This document shows positions 31,396-39,780 of a stretch of 64,000 bases of DNA, in pieces (position 1 is the stretch's first letter; every line of letters begins with the position of its first letter). Under the pieces are notes generated by a model that saw nothing but the letters and a program-made list of their open reading frames with translations, did not search any database and had not been told where the DNA came from. The DNA comes from Hoplostethus atlanticus (Eukaryota > Chordata > Actinopteri > Trachichthyiformes > Trachichthyidae): assembly GCA_034670405.1 (NCBI GenBank), contig JAXDDX010000327.1, positions 62,001-126,000 on the forward strand, written 5' to 3'. Position numbers and translations under genes: made by a program.

Positions 31396-33571
31396 TAATT
31401 AACTTATACTGCCCACTGATAGAGACAGAGACTGGCAGTCAGACAGACAGGTGTACCTAGGCACTGAGGCAGGTGGTCACAGGATGCTGTCTGTCTGTTG
31501 TCACCAGGGCAACCTTTACCAGGTGGGTTGGAGGAAGGGGCGGGGTTAGAGCAGGAACGGTAACGAGTCCTGAGAGAAGCATGGCCTTCTGGGATACAGG
31601 AAGTAGAACACTCCCCCCAACTGGACCAACCAGACCAGGCGCCGTCCACTGGTAGAGAGACATAGAGTCACACAGGGAGAGAGAGAGAGAGAGAAAAAAA
31701 ACCAACACAACAGAATAAAGCAAATTATGAATCAGTCAAAAGATATTTAGATATTTAGAACATTGGAGACACTAGAGTGTTATTTGGCCCTGAACAGAAC
31801 CTAAATCCACTCTGTCAGAGATAGGATCAGATCCTGACTAGATCCTGACCTGATCCAGGCTCAGTGACCAATTGGCTGTAGAAAAAGGAAGTTGTGTGTG
31901 TGTGTGTGTGTGTGTGTTACCAGGACATGTGCTACGACAGACGGTGGTTTGATCACTCGGTCCCTCACAGAGCTTGCCGCCATATTTGGGGGCGGGGCTA
32001 TCACATTTCCTGGTTGATATCCGAAGCCCCTCCCCACAGGAGACAGAGCAAGGCCCAGGGGGAAGCCACCCCCCCCAACTTCCAGCCACTGGAAAGACAG
32101 CCAATCAAAACAAATCCAGACTTTTAATATACATTTTACTTTCCAACAATAATGTTTGTATTCATGTCAGTTTGAGTTAAAAAAACATATGAACTCATTT
32201 TTGTAAATAAATCAACCAATCAAAGAGTCAGCCAACCAACCAACCGACCAACTAATCAATCAATCAATCCCTCTGTTGTAGTCATTAAGCCATACGTATG
32301 TTGGTGTGTGTCATAGCCAGGGGGAGTTTATTGGAGTTGTGGTTTGCTTGGTTCGACAGCTAATTGTTGAGGAAGGTGAGCGTGGTAATGTATAATCAAT
32401 CAGTCAACCAATCAATCAACCAATCAATCAGCTCCTCCCTCCTACCTGGACAGTTGGGTAGCTCACTACAGTTCTGGGTCTGGTTGTTGTCTCCAGGGCA
32501 ACTGTTGCCAGGCGGCACAGTGTCAGAGGAAGGGGCAGGGCTTGAACAGGAACGTTGACGGGTCTTGGTTGGGTAGGCCACACCCCCATCACCTGGTTGC
32601 CCCGGGATACAGGGAGCAGAACACGCCCCCCACTGTGACCAGCCAGACCAGCGGCCATGTACTACAGACATACAGACAGGTAAACCATGTTGGAAGTGAG
32701 ACAGGCTCTAGAGAGAGGGGTTAACATCTGGTCAGTGAGAAAGGCTGTAGAGAGGGGTTAACATCTGGTCAGTGAGACAGGCTGTAGAGAGGGGTTAACA
32801 TCTGGTCAGTGAGACAGGCTGTAGAGAGGGGTTAACATCTGGTCAGTGAGACAGGCTCTAGAGAGGGGTTAACATCTGGTCAGTGAGACAGGCTCTAGAG
32901 AGAGGGTAGTCAGACAGACAGGCAGGTTACCAGGACAGGCTGTCGTTCCACAGGTCTCATTCTGGGCTGCAGGTTAACAGACAGACAGGTAGTCAGACAG
33001 ACAGACAGACAGACAGGTTACCAGGACAGGCTGTCGTTCCACAGGTCTCATTCTGGGCTGCAGGTTAACAGACAGACAGGTAGTCAGACAGACAGACAGA
33101 CAGACAGACAGGTTACCAGGACAGGCTGTCGTTCCACAGGTCTCTGTCTGGGCTGCAGGTTAACAGACAGACAGGTAGTCAGACAGACAGACAGACAGAC
33201 AGACAGACAGGTTACCAGGACAGGCTGTCGCTCCACAGGTCTCTGTCTGGGCTGCAGGTTAACAGACAGACAGGTAGCCAGACAGACAGACAGACAGACA
33301 GGTAGTCAGACAGACAGACAGGTTACCAGGACAGGCTGTCGTTCCACAGGTCTCTGTCTGGGCTGCAGGTTAACAGACAGACAGGTAGTCAGACAGACAG
33401 ACAGACAGACAGACAGGTTACCAGGACAGGCTGTCGTTCCACAGGTCTCATTCTGGGCTGCAGGTTAACAGACAGACAGGTAGTCAGTCAGACAGACAGA
33501 CAGGTTACCAGGACAGGCTGTCGTTCCACAGGTCTCTGTCTGGGCTGCAGGTTAACAGACAGACAGGTAGT

Positions 33572-33602
<31 letters not shown>

Positions 33603-34670
33603 GTTACCAGGACAGGCTGTCGCTCCACAGGTCTCTGTCTGGGCTGCAGGTTAACAGACAGACAGGTAGTCAGACAGACAGACAGACAGGTTACCAGGAC
33701 AGGCTGTCGCTCCACAGGTCTCTGTCTGGGCTGCAGGTTAACAGACAGACAGGTAGTCAGACAGACAGACAGACAGACAGACAGTTAGTCAGACAGACAG
33801 ACAGGTTACCAGGACAGGCTGTCGCTCCACAGGTCTCTGTCTGGGCTGCAGGTTAACAGACAGACAGGTAGACAGACAGACAGACAGACAGACAGGTTAC
33901 CAGGACAGGCTGTTGCTCCACAGGTCTCTGTCTGGGCTGCAGGTTAACAGACAGACAGGTAGTCAGACAGACAGACAGACAGACAGACAGACAGGTTACC
34001 AGGACAGGCTGTCGCTCCACAGGTCTCTGTCTGGGCTGCAGGTTAACAGACAGACAGGTAGACAGACAGACAGACAGACAGACAGGTTACCAGGACAGGC
34101 TGTTGCTCCACAGGTCTCTGTCTGGGCTGCAGGTTAACAGACAGACAGGTAGACAGACAGACAGACAGACAGACAGGTTACCAGGACAGGCCGTCGCTCC
34201 ACAGGTCTCTGTCTGGGCTGCAGGTTAACAGACAGACAGGTAGTCAGACAGACAGACAGACAGACAGACAGGTAGTCAGACAGACAGACAGGTTACCAGG
34301 ACAGGCTGTCGCTCCACAGGTCTCTGTCTGGGCTGCAGGTTAACAGACAGACAGGTAGACAGACAGACAGACAGACAGACAGGTTACCAGGACAGGCTGT
34401 TGCTCCACAGGTCTCTGTCTGGGCTGCAGATTAACAGACAGACAGGTAGTCAGACAGACAGACAGACAGACAGACAGGTAGTCAGACAGACAGACAGGTT
34501 ACCAGGACAGGCTGTCGCTCCACAGGTCTCTGTCTGGGCTGCAGAGCCGCTGCAGGTTGAGCGACATTCAGGTTGGATGTGGGAACAGACTCTCTCTCTC
34601 CTCTTCACTCCTCCACCTCCACAGCTCACTGAGCAGGAAGACCAGGGGAGCCAGGGCTCCCACTGTCCCT

Positions 34671-34741
<71 letters not shown>

Positions 34742-35366
34742 AGGGCCGTCACTGTCAGCCTCTTTTTATATTGTTTTTCTTTGCTTGAAGCTAGAAAGGC
34801 TGTTTATTAAATGTTCATAAACATTTATAAACATTTATAAAACACTCAAACACTAATAAACATTTATAAACATTAATAAACATTTATAAATGTTTATTAG
34901 TGTTTATTAGTGTTTGAGTGTTTTATAAATGTTTATAAATGTTTATTAATGTTTATAAATGTTTATAAATGTTTATTAGTGTTTGAGTGTTATAAATGTT
35001 TATTAATGTTTATAAATGTGTATAAATGTTTATTAATGTTTATAAATGTGTATAAATGTTTATTAGTGTTTGAGTGTTTATAAATGTTCATAAATGTTTA
35101 TTATGTTTGAGTGTTTATAAATGTTCATGAATGTGTATAAATGTGTATTAGTGTTTGAGTGTTTATAAATGTTTATAAATGTTTATGAACATTAATGAAC
35201 AGCCACTATACAACTGAATTTGAATCACGTGGTTTAATAATTTATATTGTTTTGTTACTTAAACAGAAACAACGTTTCATATTGTACAAACCGGTTTCAA
35301 ACTGTGGCCTCTTTCTCTGGAGATCCTCTCTAGTGGATTGAGGATCTAACACTGACAGCACAGAAC

Positions 35367-35405
<39 letters not shown>

Positions 35406-35565
35406 CGTCACAGCAGTTAGCAGTGCAGGGTTCGGTCTGCAGGTTGTTCTTGGCATCCGGACATTCTGGTTGGCCGAAACACTTCCTGCTTCTCTGCCTC
35501 ACCCCCTCTCCACACAGAACAGTGCACGGTGACCATGACGACCAGGGAGACCACACCGGAGGACT

Positions 35566-35596
<31 letters not shown>

Positions 35597-35886
35597 GCAA
35601 AAATATTGGTGAATCAGAATAAAGAATGGTTCCAGTATGGTTCTTAAAACGTTTCAAGTACCACAATGTTCTCTGTGGAACCATTAGAGAACCATCAGGG
35701 TTCTGCTGTGGTCCTACAGAACCATGTTCTAGTTCTGGTCTACTTACCCGCATGACCTGCAGCCCCTGTCGGCCTGGTATCCATACTGAGGGTTCTGACA
35801 GCAGTCGTCTTCGTCCTCCACCTCACCAAGCTCTTCCTCACACTGACCTGAGACCAGGTTAAAGTGGCTGAAGCACCGCACACATG

Positions 35887-35928
<42 letters not shown>

Positions 35929-35975
35929 TATACTGCATGTTAATACATACATTTTTTTGTGGTGTTACGTTTCCA

Positions 35976-36014
<39 letters not shown>

Positions 36015-36722
36015 TGACTTCTGGTTTTCCAATATTGCAATAGAGTTTCCAGGAAGTCAACCAACAGCCAATCAGCAGTAACTCTGAATATAGAACAAGC
36101 CATCGACTTGTTCTTTCAACTAACCCTAACCCTTTGTTGTAAATAGTTGTATGTAGCTTGATTTCATTTCAATTTTACCTTTATATGTTCACATTTGCAA
36201 CTTGTGTTTACATTTGCAACCTCTAAAATGCTTCATTGAGCATGTTTGTGTTTTTTATAGTAAAATAAACATTTTCCAAATCCGATTTTATGTGTTTTGG
36301 GTGTTTTGGGGTCCAATATGTTGACACAGTATGTCAAAATGAAAAAATAATTGTCAGGTATATAGGTGATGTTGTGCTGAAAAAAAGATACCAAACATTG
36401 GCATGGTAAACATTTTTTAACGTGGTATATAAAGGCAAAATCAAAAGTATTCAATTAGCCCAACACTCCTAAGGGTTAAGTTTAGCCCAAAGCTTCGTCT
36501 TCTTAACCAAGCAGCTTTAAGTTTAGCCCAAAGCTTCGTCTTCTTCACCAGCAGCTTTAAGTTTAGCCCAAAGCTTCGTCTTCTTCACCAGCAGCTTTAA
36601 GTTTAGCCTAAACAAGGTGGTGAAGGGTGACAGTCAGGGTCAGAGGTCACAGTAGAACAGAACAGTCACTGACCTGACGGCTCCACAGAAACCAGCAGGA
36701 GAACCAGAACCCACAGCCTCAT
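29710..36722 (-). CDS. cfp: Properdin (complement factor P), 11 coding exons
   Basis: Secreted positive regulator of the alternative complement pathway; oligomers stabilise the C3bBb convertase. The joined exons are 36674-36722, 35748-35886, 35406-35563, 34503-34670, 32446-32661, 31921-32088, 31457-31648, 31169-31342, 30871-31068, 30480-30591 and 29710-29848. They give 1713 nt (570 residues plus stop) with every GT-AG site and phase consistent. The protein has a signal peptide, an N-terminal Cys-rich TSR0 domain (CFSHFNLVSGQCEEEL, EDDCCQNPQYGYQ), eight TSRs with WxxWxxW and paired Cys motifs, and a split TSR6 ending LNVPACPQRDD. Mammalian properdin has six full TSRs and 469 residues in human; the extra length here is a second TSR3-TSR4 pair. 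TSR4 and its copy lack the third Trp, as in human TSR4. Assignment rests on domain order and near-identity of key phrases to properdin as I know it. Confidence 0.95.
29855..29906. repeat. (CA)n; (GT)n before the exon 11 acceptor
   Basis: On the transcript strand this is (GT)n ending 6 nt before the acceptor AG of properdin exon 11. Confidence 0.95.
30070..30465. repeat. Minisatellite of GGTTAGTTAGCTGGTT units (properdin intron 10)
   Basis: Diverged 4-mer/16-mer mixture of 'ggttagttagctggttggtt' and 'agatagctggt'. It fills most of the 629-bp intron. Confidence 0.9.
30480..30591 (-). CDS. cfp: Properdin exon 10: first half of TSR6
   Basis: Encodes PGRWVGWSDWSLCNPSC to RMRICDPDLSKYP (residues 488-524), aligning with human 'GSWSEWSTWGLCMPPC...LPKYP'. 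Acceptor ttccag|ta; donor cc|gtaagt (phase 2). Confidence 0.93.
30600..30864. repeat. (CAGA)n and (GT)n microsatellites (properdin intron 9)
   Basis: (CAGA/CCGA)n at 30600-30720 next to the exon 10 acceptor, and (GT)n at 30793-30863, which is (AC)n right after the exon 9 donor on the transcript strand. Confidence 0.95.
30871..31068 (-). CDS. cfp: Properdin exon 9: TSR5
   Basis: 198 nt, phase 1-1. Encodes VDGVWSEWSSWGQCKHLTP to VCFDITRCE (residues 422-487). The extended region between the first and second Cys groups matches human TSR5. Two sequons (NGS, NLT) are present. The donor c|gtgggttac is followed by a very long (AC)n. Confidence 0.95.
31169..31342 (-). CDS. cfp: Properdin exon 8: second TSR4-like repeat
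   Basis: 174 nt, phase 1-1. Encodes VDGGWGSWGPFTSCSVSCG to ICKTNVHCPG (residues 364-421). It shares RKCDSPAPK and the missing third Trp with exon 6. The donor g|gtacgcacac is followed by (AC)n; the next intron is only 100 nt. Confidence 0.95.
31457..31648 (-). CDS. cfp: Properdin exon 7: second TSR3-like repeat
   Basis: 192 nt, phase 1-1. Encodes VDGAWSGWSSWGECSTSC to SCDHLPQCLG (residues 300-363). It is most like exon 5 (shared RYRSCSNPAPSSNPPGKGCPGD-type loop and 'LPxC' ending). With exon 8 it forms a duplicate of the exon 5-6 pair. Confidence 0.95.
   Translation of the reverse strand, partial: WTAPGLVGPVGGSVLLPVSQKAMLLSGLVTVPALTPPLPPTHLVKVALVTTDRQHPVTTCLSA
31921..32088 (-). CDS. cfp: Properdin exon 6: TSR4
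   Basis: 168 nt, phase 1-1. Encodes VAGSWGGWLPPGPCSVSCGE to TTVCRSTCPG (residues 244-299). The third Trp is absent, as in human TSR4 (WGPWGPVSPC). The donor g|gtaacacac leads into (AC)n. Confidence 0.95.
32446..32661 (-). CDS. cfp: Properdin exon 5: TSR3
   Basis: 216 nt, phase 1-1. Encodes VHGRWSGWSQWGACSAPC to QNCSELPNCPG (residues 172-243). The long loop (PGQPGDGGVAYPTKTRQRSC) matches the insertion seen in human TSR3. Sequons NQT and NCS are present. Confidence 0.95.
32690..32915. repeat. Minisatellite, about 38-bp unit x5 (properdin intron 4)
   Basis: Units of 'gtgagacaggctctagagag' + 'gggttaacatctggtca'. It lies next to the exon-derived array. Confidence 0.9.
32917..34500 (-). repeat. 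Exon-derived minisatellite, 16 units of about 85-118 bp (properdin intron 4)
   Basis: Each unit on the transcript strand contains (CTGT)n, TTAACCTGCAG, a 36-nt piece of the TSR2 exon, then the donor gtaacc. In all units I checked, the spacing between the AG and the GT is exactly 36 nt and the frame is open. It would read AQTETCGATACP, or AQNETCGTTACP in units near 32930, 33020 and 33420. The units probably arose from the exon 4 / intron 4 boundary by loss of 11 nt between two CTGCAGC words. Whether any unit is spliced is unknown. Confidence 0.9.
34503..34670 (-). CDS. cfp: Properdin exon 4: TSR2
   Basis: Encodes EGQWEPWLPWSSCSVSCGGG to TETCGATACPG (residues 116-171). The acceptor follows a (TG)n run of about 66 nt. 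The last 36-46 nt of this exon plus its donor 'cctg|gtaacc' are the founder of the 16-unit minisatellite in the next intron. Confidence 0.95.
34675..34740. repeat. (CA)n; (GT)n before the TSR2 acceptor
   Basis: A 66-nt dinucleotide run, (GT)n on the transcript strand, ends at the acceptor gcag of exon 4. Confidence 0.95.
34800..35190. repeat. Inverted/tandem TTTATAAATGTTTATTAGTG array (properdin intron 3)
   Basis: 34800-34888 carries 'cattaataaacatttataaa' units, and 34889-35190 carries the complementary 'tttataaatgtttattagtg' units. The array therefore reverses orientation at about 34888 and can fold into a long hairpin. Confidence 0.85.
35371..35403. repeat. (GT)n; (AC)n after the TSR1 donor
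   Basis: Directly abuts the exon 3 donor. It pairs in principle with the (GT)n at the other end of intron 3. Confidence 0.95.
35406..35563 (-). CDS. cfp: Properdin exon 3: TSR1
   Basis: Encodes VWSPWSSWSPCTVLCGEG to TEPCTANCCDG (residues 63-115), with an intact WxxWxxW C-mannosylation-type motif. The acceptor is preceded by (TG)n and the donor g|gtacacac runs straight into (AC)n. Confidence 0.95.
35748..35886 (-). CDS. cfp: Properdin exon 2: N-terminal Cys-rich domain (TSR0)
   Basis: Acceptor 'gtgcag|ca' is preceded by (GT)n; donor is 'gcgg|gtaagt' (phase 2). Encodes residues 17-62 including ACVRCFSHFNLVSGQC and EDEDDCCQNPQYGYQADRGC, matching the properdin-specific truncated first domain (LCF..Y....G.C...L.....EDCC.N..FAYQ). 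Confidence 0.95.
36473..36612. repeat. Tandem 40-bp repeat (AAGTTTAGCCCAAAGCTTCG)
   Basis: About three and a half copies of 'aagtttagcccaaagcttcg' + 'tcttcttcaccagcagcttt' in properdin intron 1. The same unit recurs at 37250-37375 beside the duplicate exon. Confidence 0.9.
36674..36722 (-). CDS. cfp: Properdin exon 1: signal peptide
   Basis: ATG at 36722 encodes MRLWVLVLLLVSVEPS, a short hydrophobic leader, and ends phase 1 at the donor 'tcag|gtcagtg'. A TATA-like box lies 44 nt upstream. An identical copy of this exon lies at 37527-37575. Confidence 0.9.
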
Positions 36723-36765
36723 CTTCCTACTCGTCTTCGCTCTCCGGTTGGCCAAACAACTTCCG

Positions 36766-36772
36766 ACTTATA
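36766..36772 (-). promoter_or_regulatory. TATA-like box of properdin exon 1
   Basis: Minus strand 'gagTATAAGTcgg', 44 nt before the ATG, with a pyrimidine/purine (CT)n tract upstream at 36780-36870. The position implies a very short 5' UTR. A CCAAT-like 'ttggccaaccgg' lies just downstream of it. Confidence 0.5.
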
Positions 36773-36830
36773 CTCTCTCGTTCTCTCTTTCTCTCTTTCT
36801 TTCTTTCTTTCTCTCTCTCCTCCCTGTCTG

Positions 36831-36874
<44 letters not shown>

Positions 36875-37053
36875 ATAAACTTACTTTCTGTTTCCTTGTT
36901 TCTCTCTGTTTTGTTATCCAGCAGCTCTGGGTTCCCTCTGAGTGAATATTTAGTTTGTGTGTGTGTGTGTGTGTGTACAGCATTTCCTCTAAGTTCAACC
37001 TCCCCATGATCCTCCCATGATGCAAGAGGTTCCCTGTTTTAACATTAGCTGAT

Positions 37054-37098
<45 letters not shown>

Positions 37099-37249
37099 AA
37101 ACTAACAAACACATCTCCTCTGCAGCTTCAGCCTGAGGCCACAGTCAAATCTAGAACCTGTTTCAGTCAGTTAAATAAAGACGAGGTGTGAGCAGGTCGG
37201 CTCTTTTAATTTAATTTGATTTAATTTAATTGGCTATTAATGCAACATG

Positions 37250-37375
37250 TCTTCTTCACCCAGCAGCTTTAAGTTTAGCCCAAAGCTTCATCTTCTTCAC
37301 CCAGCAGCTTTAAATTTAGCCCAAAGCTTCATCTTCTTCACCCAGCAGCTTTAAGTTTAGCCCAAAGCTTCGTCT
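37250..37375. repeat. Tandem 41-bp repeat, upstream copy
   Basis: Three copies of the unit described at 36473, with 'caccc' for 'cacc'. It belongs to the same local duplication. Confidence 0.9.
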
Positions 37376-37526
37376 AAGTGTTTAGAATAGAATAGAATAG
37401 AATATTTGTCTGTATACCAGTATTAGACTGGTGGCTGGTGTTCACTATTAAACATTGACCAATAGCAAGGTGGTGAAGGGTGACAGTCAGTGTCAGAGGT
37501 CACAGTAGAACAGAACAGTCACTGAC

Positions 37527-37575
37527 CTGACGGCTCCACAGAAACCAGCAGGAGAACCAGAACCCACAGCCTCAT
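37527..37575 (-). CDS. Duplicate properdin exon 1 (signal peptide), intact
   Basis: The 49-nt coding part is identical to exon 1: the same ATG, leader MRLWVLVLLLVSVEPS and donor 'tcag|gtcagtg'. Splicing to exon 2 would keep frame and give the same preprotein. It lies in a roughly 400-bp duplicated block that also contains the TATA box. It may act as an alternative first exon or be silent. Confidence 0.7.
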
Positions 37576-37618
37576 CTTCCTCCTCGTCTTCGTTCTCCGG
37601 TTGGCCAAACAACGTCCG

Positions 37619-37625
37619 ACTTATA
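37619..37625 (-). promoter_or_regulatory. TATA-like box of the duplicate first exon
   Basis: Same 'gagTATAAGTcgg' context and spacing to the ATG (44 nt) as the copy at 36766. Confidence 0.45.
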
Positions 37626-37686
37626 CTCTCTCGTTCTCTCTTTCTCTCTTTCTTTCTTTCTTTCTCTCTCTCTTTCTCTCTCTCCT

Positions 37687-37725
<39 letters not shown>

Positions 37726-37861
37726 GTTGTCCAGCAGCTCTGGTTTCCCTCTGAGTGAATATTTAGTTTGTGTGTGTGTGTGTGCAGCATTTCCTCTAAG
37801 TCCAACCTCCTCATGATCCTCCCATGATGCAAGAGGTTCCCAGCATTAGCTGATAAACACA

Positions 37862-37983
37862 AAGCTGTCTGTCTGCCTGTCTGTCTGTCTGATGATGAAA
37901 GGCTTATTATCCATTATGTCTCTGAGTGATTACAGTGACAGAGAGGAGACAACATGTGATTGATGTGTGATTGATCTCATTGT

Positions 37984-38024
<41 letters not shown>

Positions 38025-38954
38025 ATATTTTTTCACTTTTAAAACTATGAAATCTATACTTCCCCCCTACAATTACTTCTGTATGAGAATCTGAAGGCCT
38101 GTTGATCCTGTAATGAAGCCCTGATGGGGTCATGGGATCATGGGGTCATCCCTGCATTCCCTCAGCCATGTTTTCAGCCCCATGTTCCCAGATTTGAAAT
38201 CCTATGTTCCTTCAGTTTTATGTTCCTCCTTACTCCAATATTAACTGGGCTTTGACATTATAAGTTATGTTGAAGAAATATAGAGGATTGTTTGTGTTGA
38301 GGGAACATATGGCTTATGAAACATGAGACCTAAAAGGTGTTCAGGAAACTGGGAAAAGATAAGAATAGGTGATTCATTCATTCACCATTTGAGACTTCAT
38401 TGACTCACAACCAAAGACACCAACCCCCCAACTCTGATGAGGGTCACTCCATGTAATAATCAACACCACTCAACACTCAATCAACACCTAGAATACATTA
38501 GATAGTATGAAGAAACAGTACTCCAAGCCATAGCTCCATGTTACTGATCAAACAGAGAACTGATGTTATAAACTTTGTTGTTTGTTTGTTGTGATGGGAT
38601 TGGTGGGGGTTTGGGGGGGGGGCATGAGTGGATTTTCTCCATTTACTTGGATTCCTCATGTCTTAATCTTTATCCAGAAGCAGCTTGGTGCAAATAGGAT
38701 GTTGGGTACTTCCATAATATTATGTGAACCATACCAAAATAAAATGTCCAATTTGGGTGCCTCAATTAGCTTGATTAGCTTGATTAGCTTGATTTCTCAC
38801 AGATCAAACAATATTTTTACAAAATAATGTTACATGAACGCTTATCTGTTTCTAACTAGCCGAAACATTTTAGAATCGGAAATAGTGGGTGTCAAAATGA
38901 AATTACATGGAATGACCCATGAGCAACACAACCTGGCATATAATTGAGGATCCA
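37862..38954. other. Intergenic, (CA)n only
   Basis: (CA)n at 37985-38022. Otherwise unique-looking sequence without a supported gene. Confidence 0.5.
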
Positions 38955-39113
38955 TCAATCTGTCTTTAGTAGTTCCCGCATGAATTCATCTTTTTTGGCC
39001 AGTTCTTTGTCTGATTTCAATATTGCTATAGTTTCTTCTCTGAGTCGCCCTCGTTCGTTTTCTGCTTCCAGCTTAAGTTTTGTCAATGCCAGTTCATGCT
39101 TGATTGTAGGGCG
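38955..39113 (-). CDS. Candidate terminal exon encoding a charged helix
   Basis: The minus strand has an acceptor 'ttatcttgtgtgcag|cgc' and then 52 open codons to a TGA at 38957-38955. They encode RPTIKHELALTKLKLEAENE, RGRLREETIAILKSDKELAK and KDEFMRELLKTD. The composition and spacing suggest a coiled coil. No upstream exon was found and I do not recognise the protein; it could belong to a domesticated or relic transposon gene. Confidence 0.35.
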   Translation of the reverse strand, partial: RPTIKHELALTKLKLEAENERGRLREETIAILKSDKELAKKDEFMRELLKTD

Positions 39114-39780
39114 CTGCACACAAGATAACAGCACAGATCACAAACCAGTAGAAATTAGTTTAGCTTTATTATTTCAAAAATATAATGTTGCTACAAGAGG
39201 CAATTAGCAGGTTTCAAGCATCAAGCCTGAAAAAACGTTGTTAAAGGTTTTCAAGAGCTGATGGTAATGATAGTGTTGAAGGTTTTGACTGACATTAACT
39301 TTCAATGTGATATATGACATTCAAAAAGCTCAACAGAGTTTCTACGGTTACTCAATAGTTGAATTATTAATATGATGGAAGAGCATGCAGCTGATTGGCG
39401 GACATGTTGTAAAACTCTAAACTACCAATGTTGTTGAAATATGATGACAGGGATGGTATTCATGTTTTATTACATGCTGGGCCTGACTGGGCTTTAGATT
39501 TTCTACTGTATTCAATGGCTGAATTATGAGTACAATGAATCTTATTCATCATTATTAAAGTTGAATGTGATTTCTACTGTGTTCATTGGCTGTGTCTGAA
39601 ATATAATGAAACCAAATGCAGCTAGCTGACTGATTTTATAACTCATGAATACTTGGTTGTTATGATCTGCAACACATTAAATACGCTGAATGGAGTTGCT
39701 ACTGTAAGCGAACAATACTACCCCAGTGAACCACTGGCCACTGTGTTTGGTGTGGTGATTTTAATTGGAAAATAAAGACT
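39114..39780. other. Intergenic, no gene seen
   Basis: AT-rich sequence with no splice-bounded frame or clear repeat. Confidence 0.45.

Larger units (their letters stand above)
36613..37057. repeat. Promoter/exon-1 duplication, gene-proximal copy
   Basis: Aligns collinearly with 37466-37861 from 'caaggtggtgaagggtgaca' to 'ttagctgataaacaca'. Differences are mainly in (CT)n/(CA)n lengths plus about 60 bp between the two CT-rich parts. Confidence 0.9.
37466..37861. repeat. Promoter/exon-1 duplication, distal copy
   Basis: Second copy of the block at 36613-37057, same orientation, 853 bp further upstream of the gene. The flanking 40-bp repeats are also shared (36473-36610 and 37250-37375). Confidence 0.9.

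Noticed and set aside
32917-34500. Regular repeats with constant core and variable spacer, CRISPR-like at first sight
   Set aside because: The core is a copy of the properdin TSR2 exon end and the spacer is (CAGA)n of variable length.
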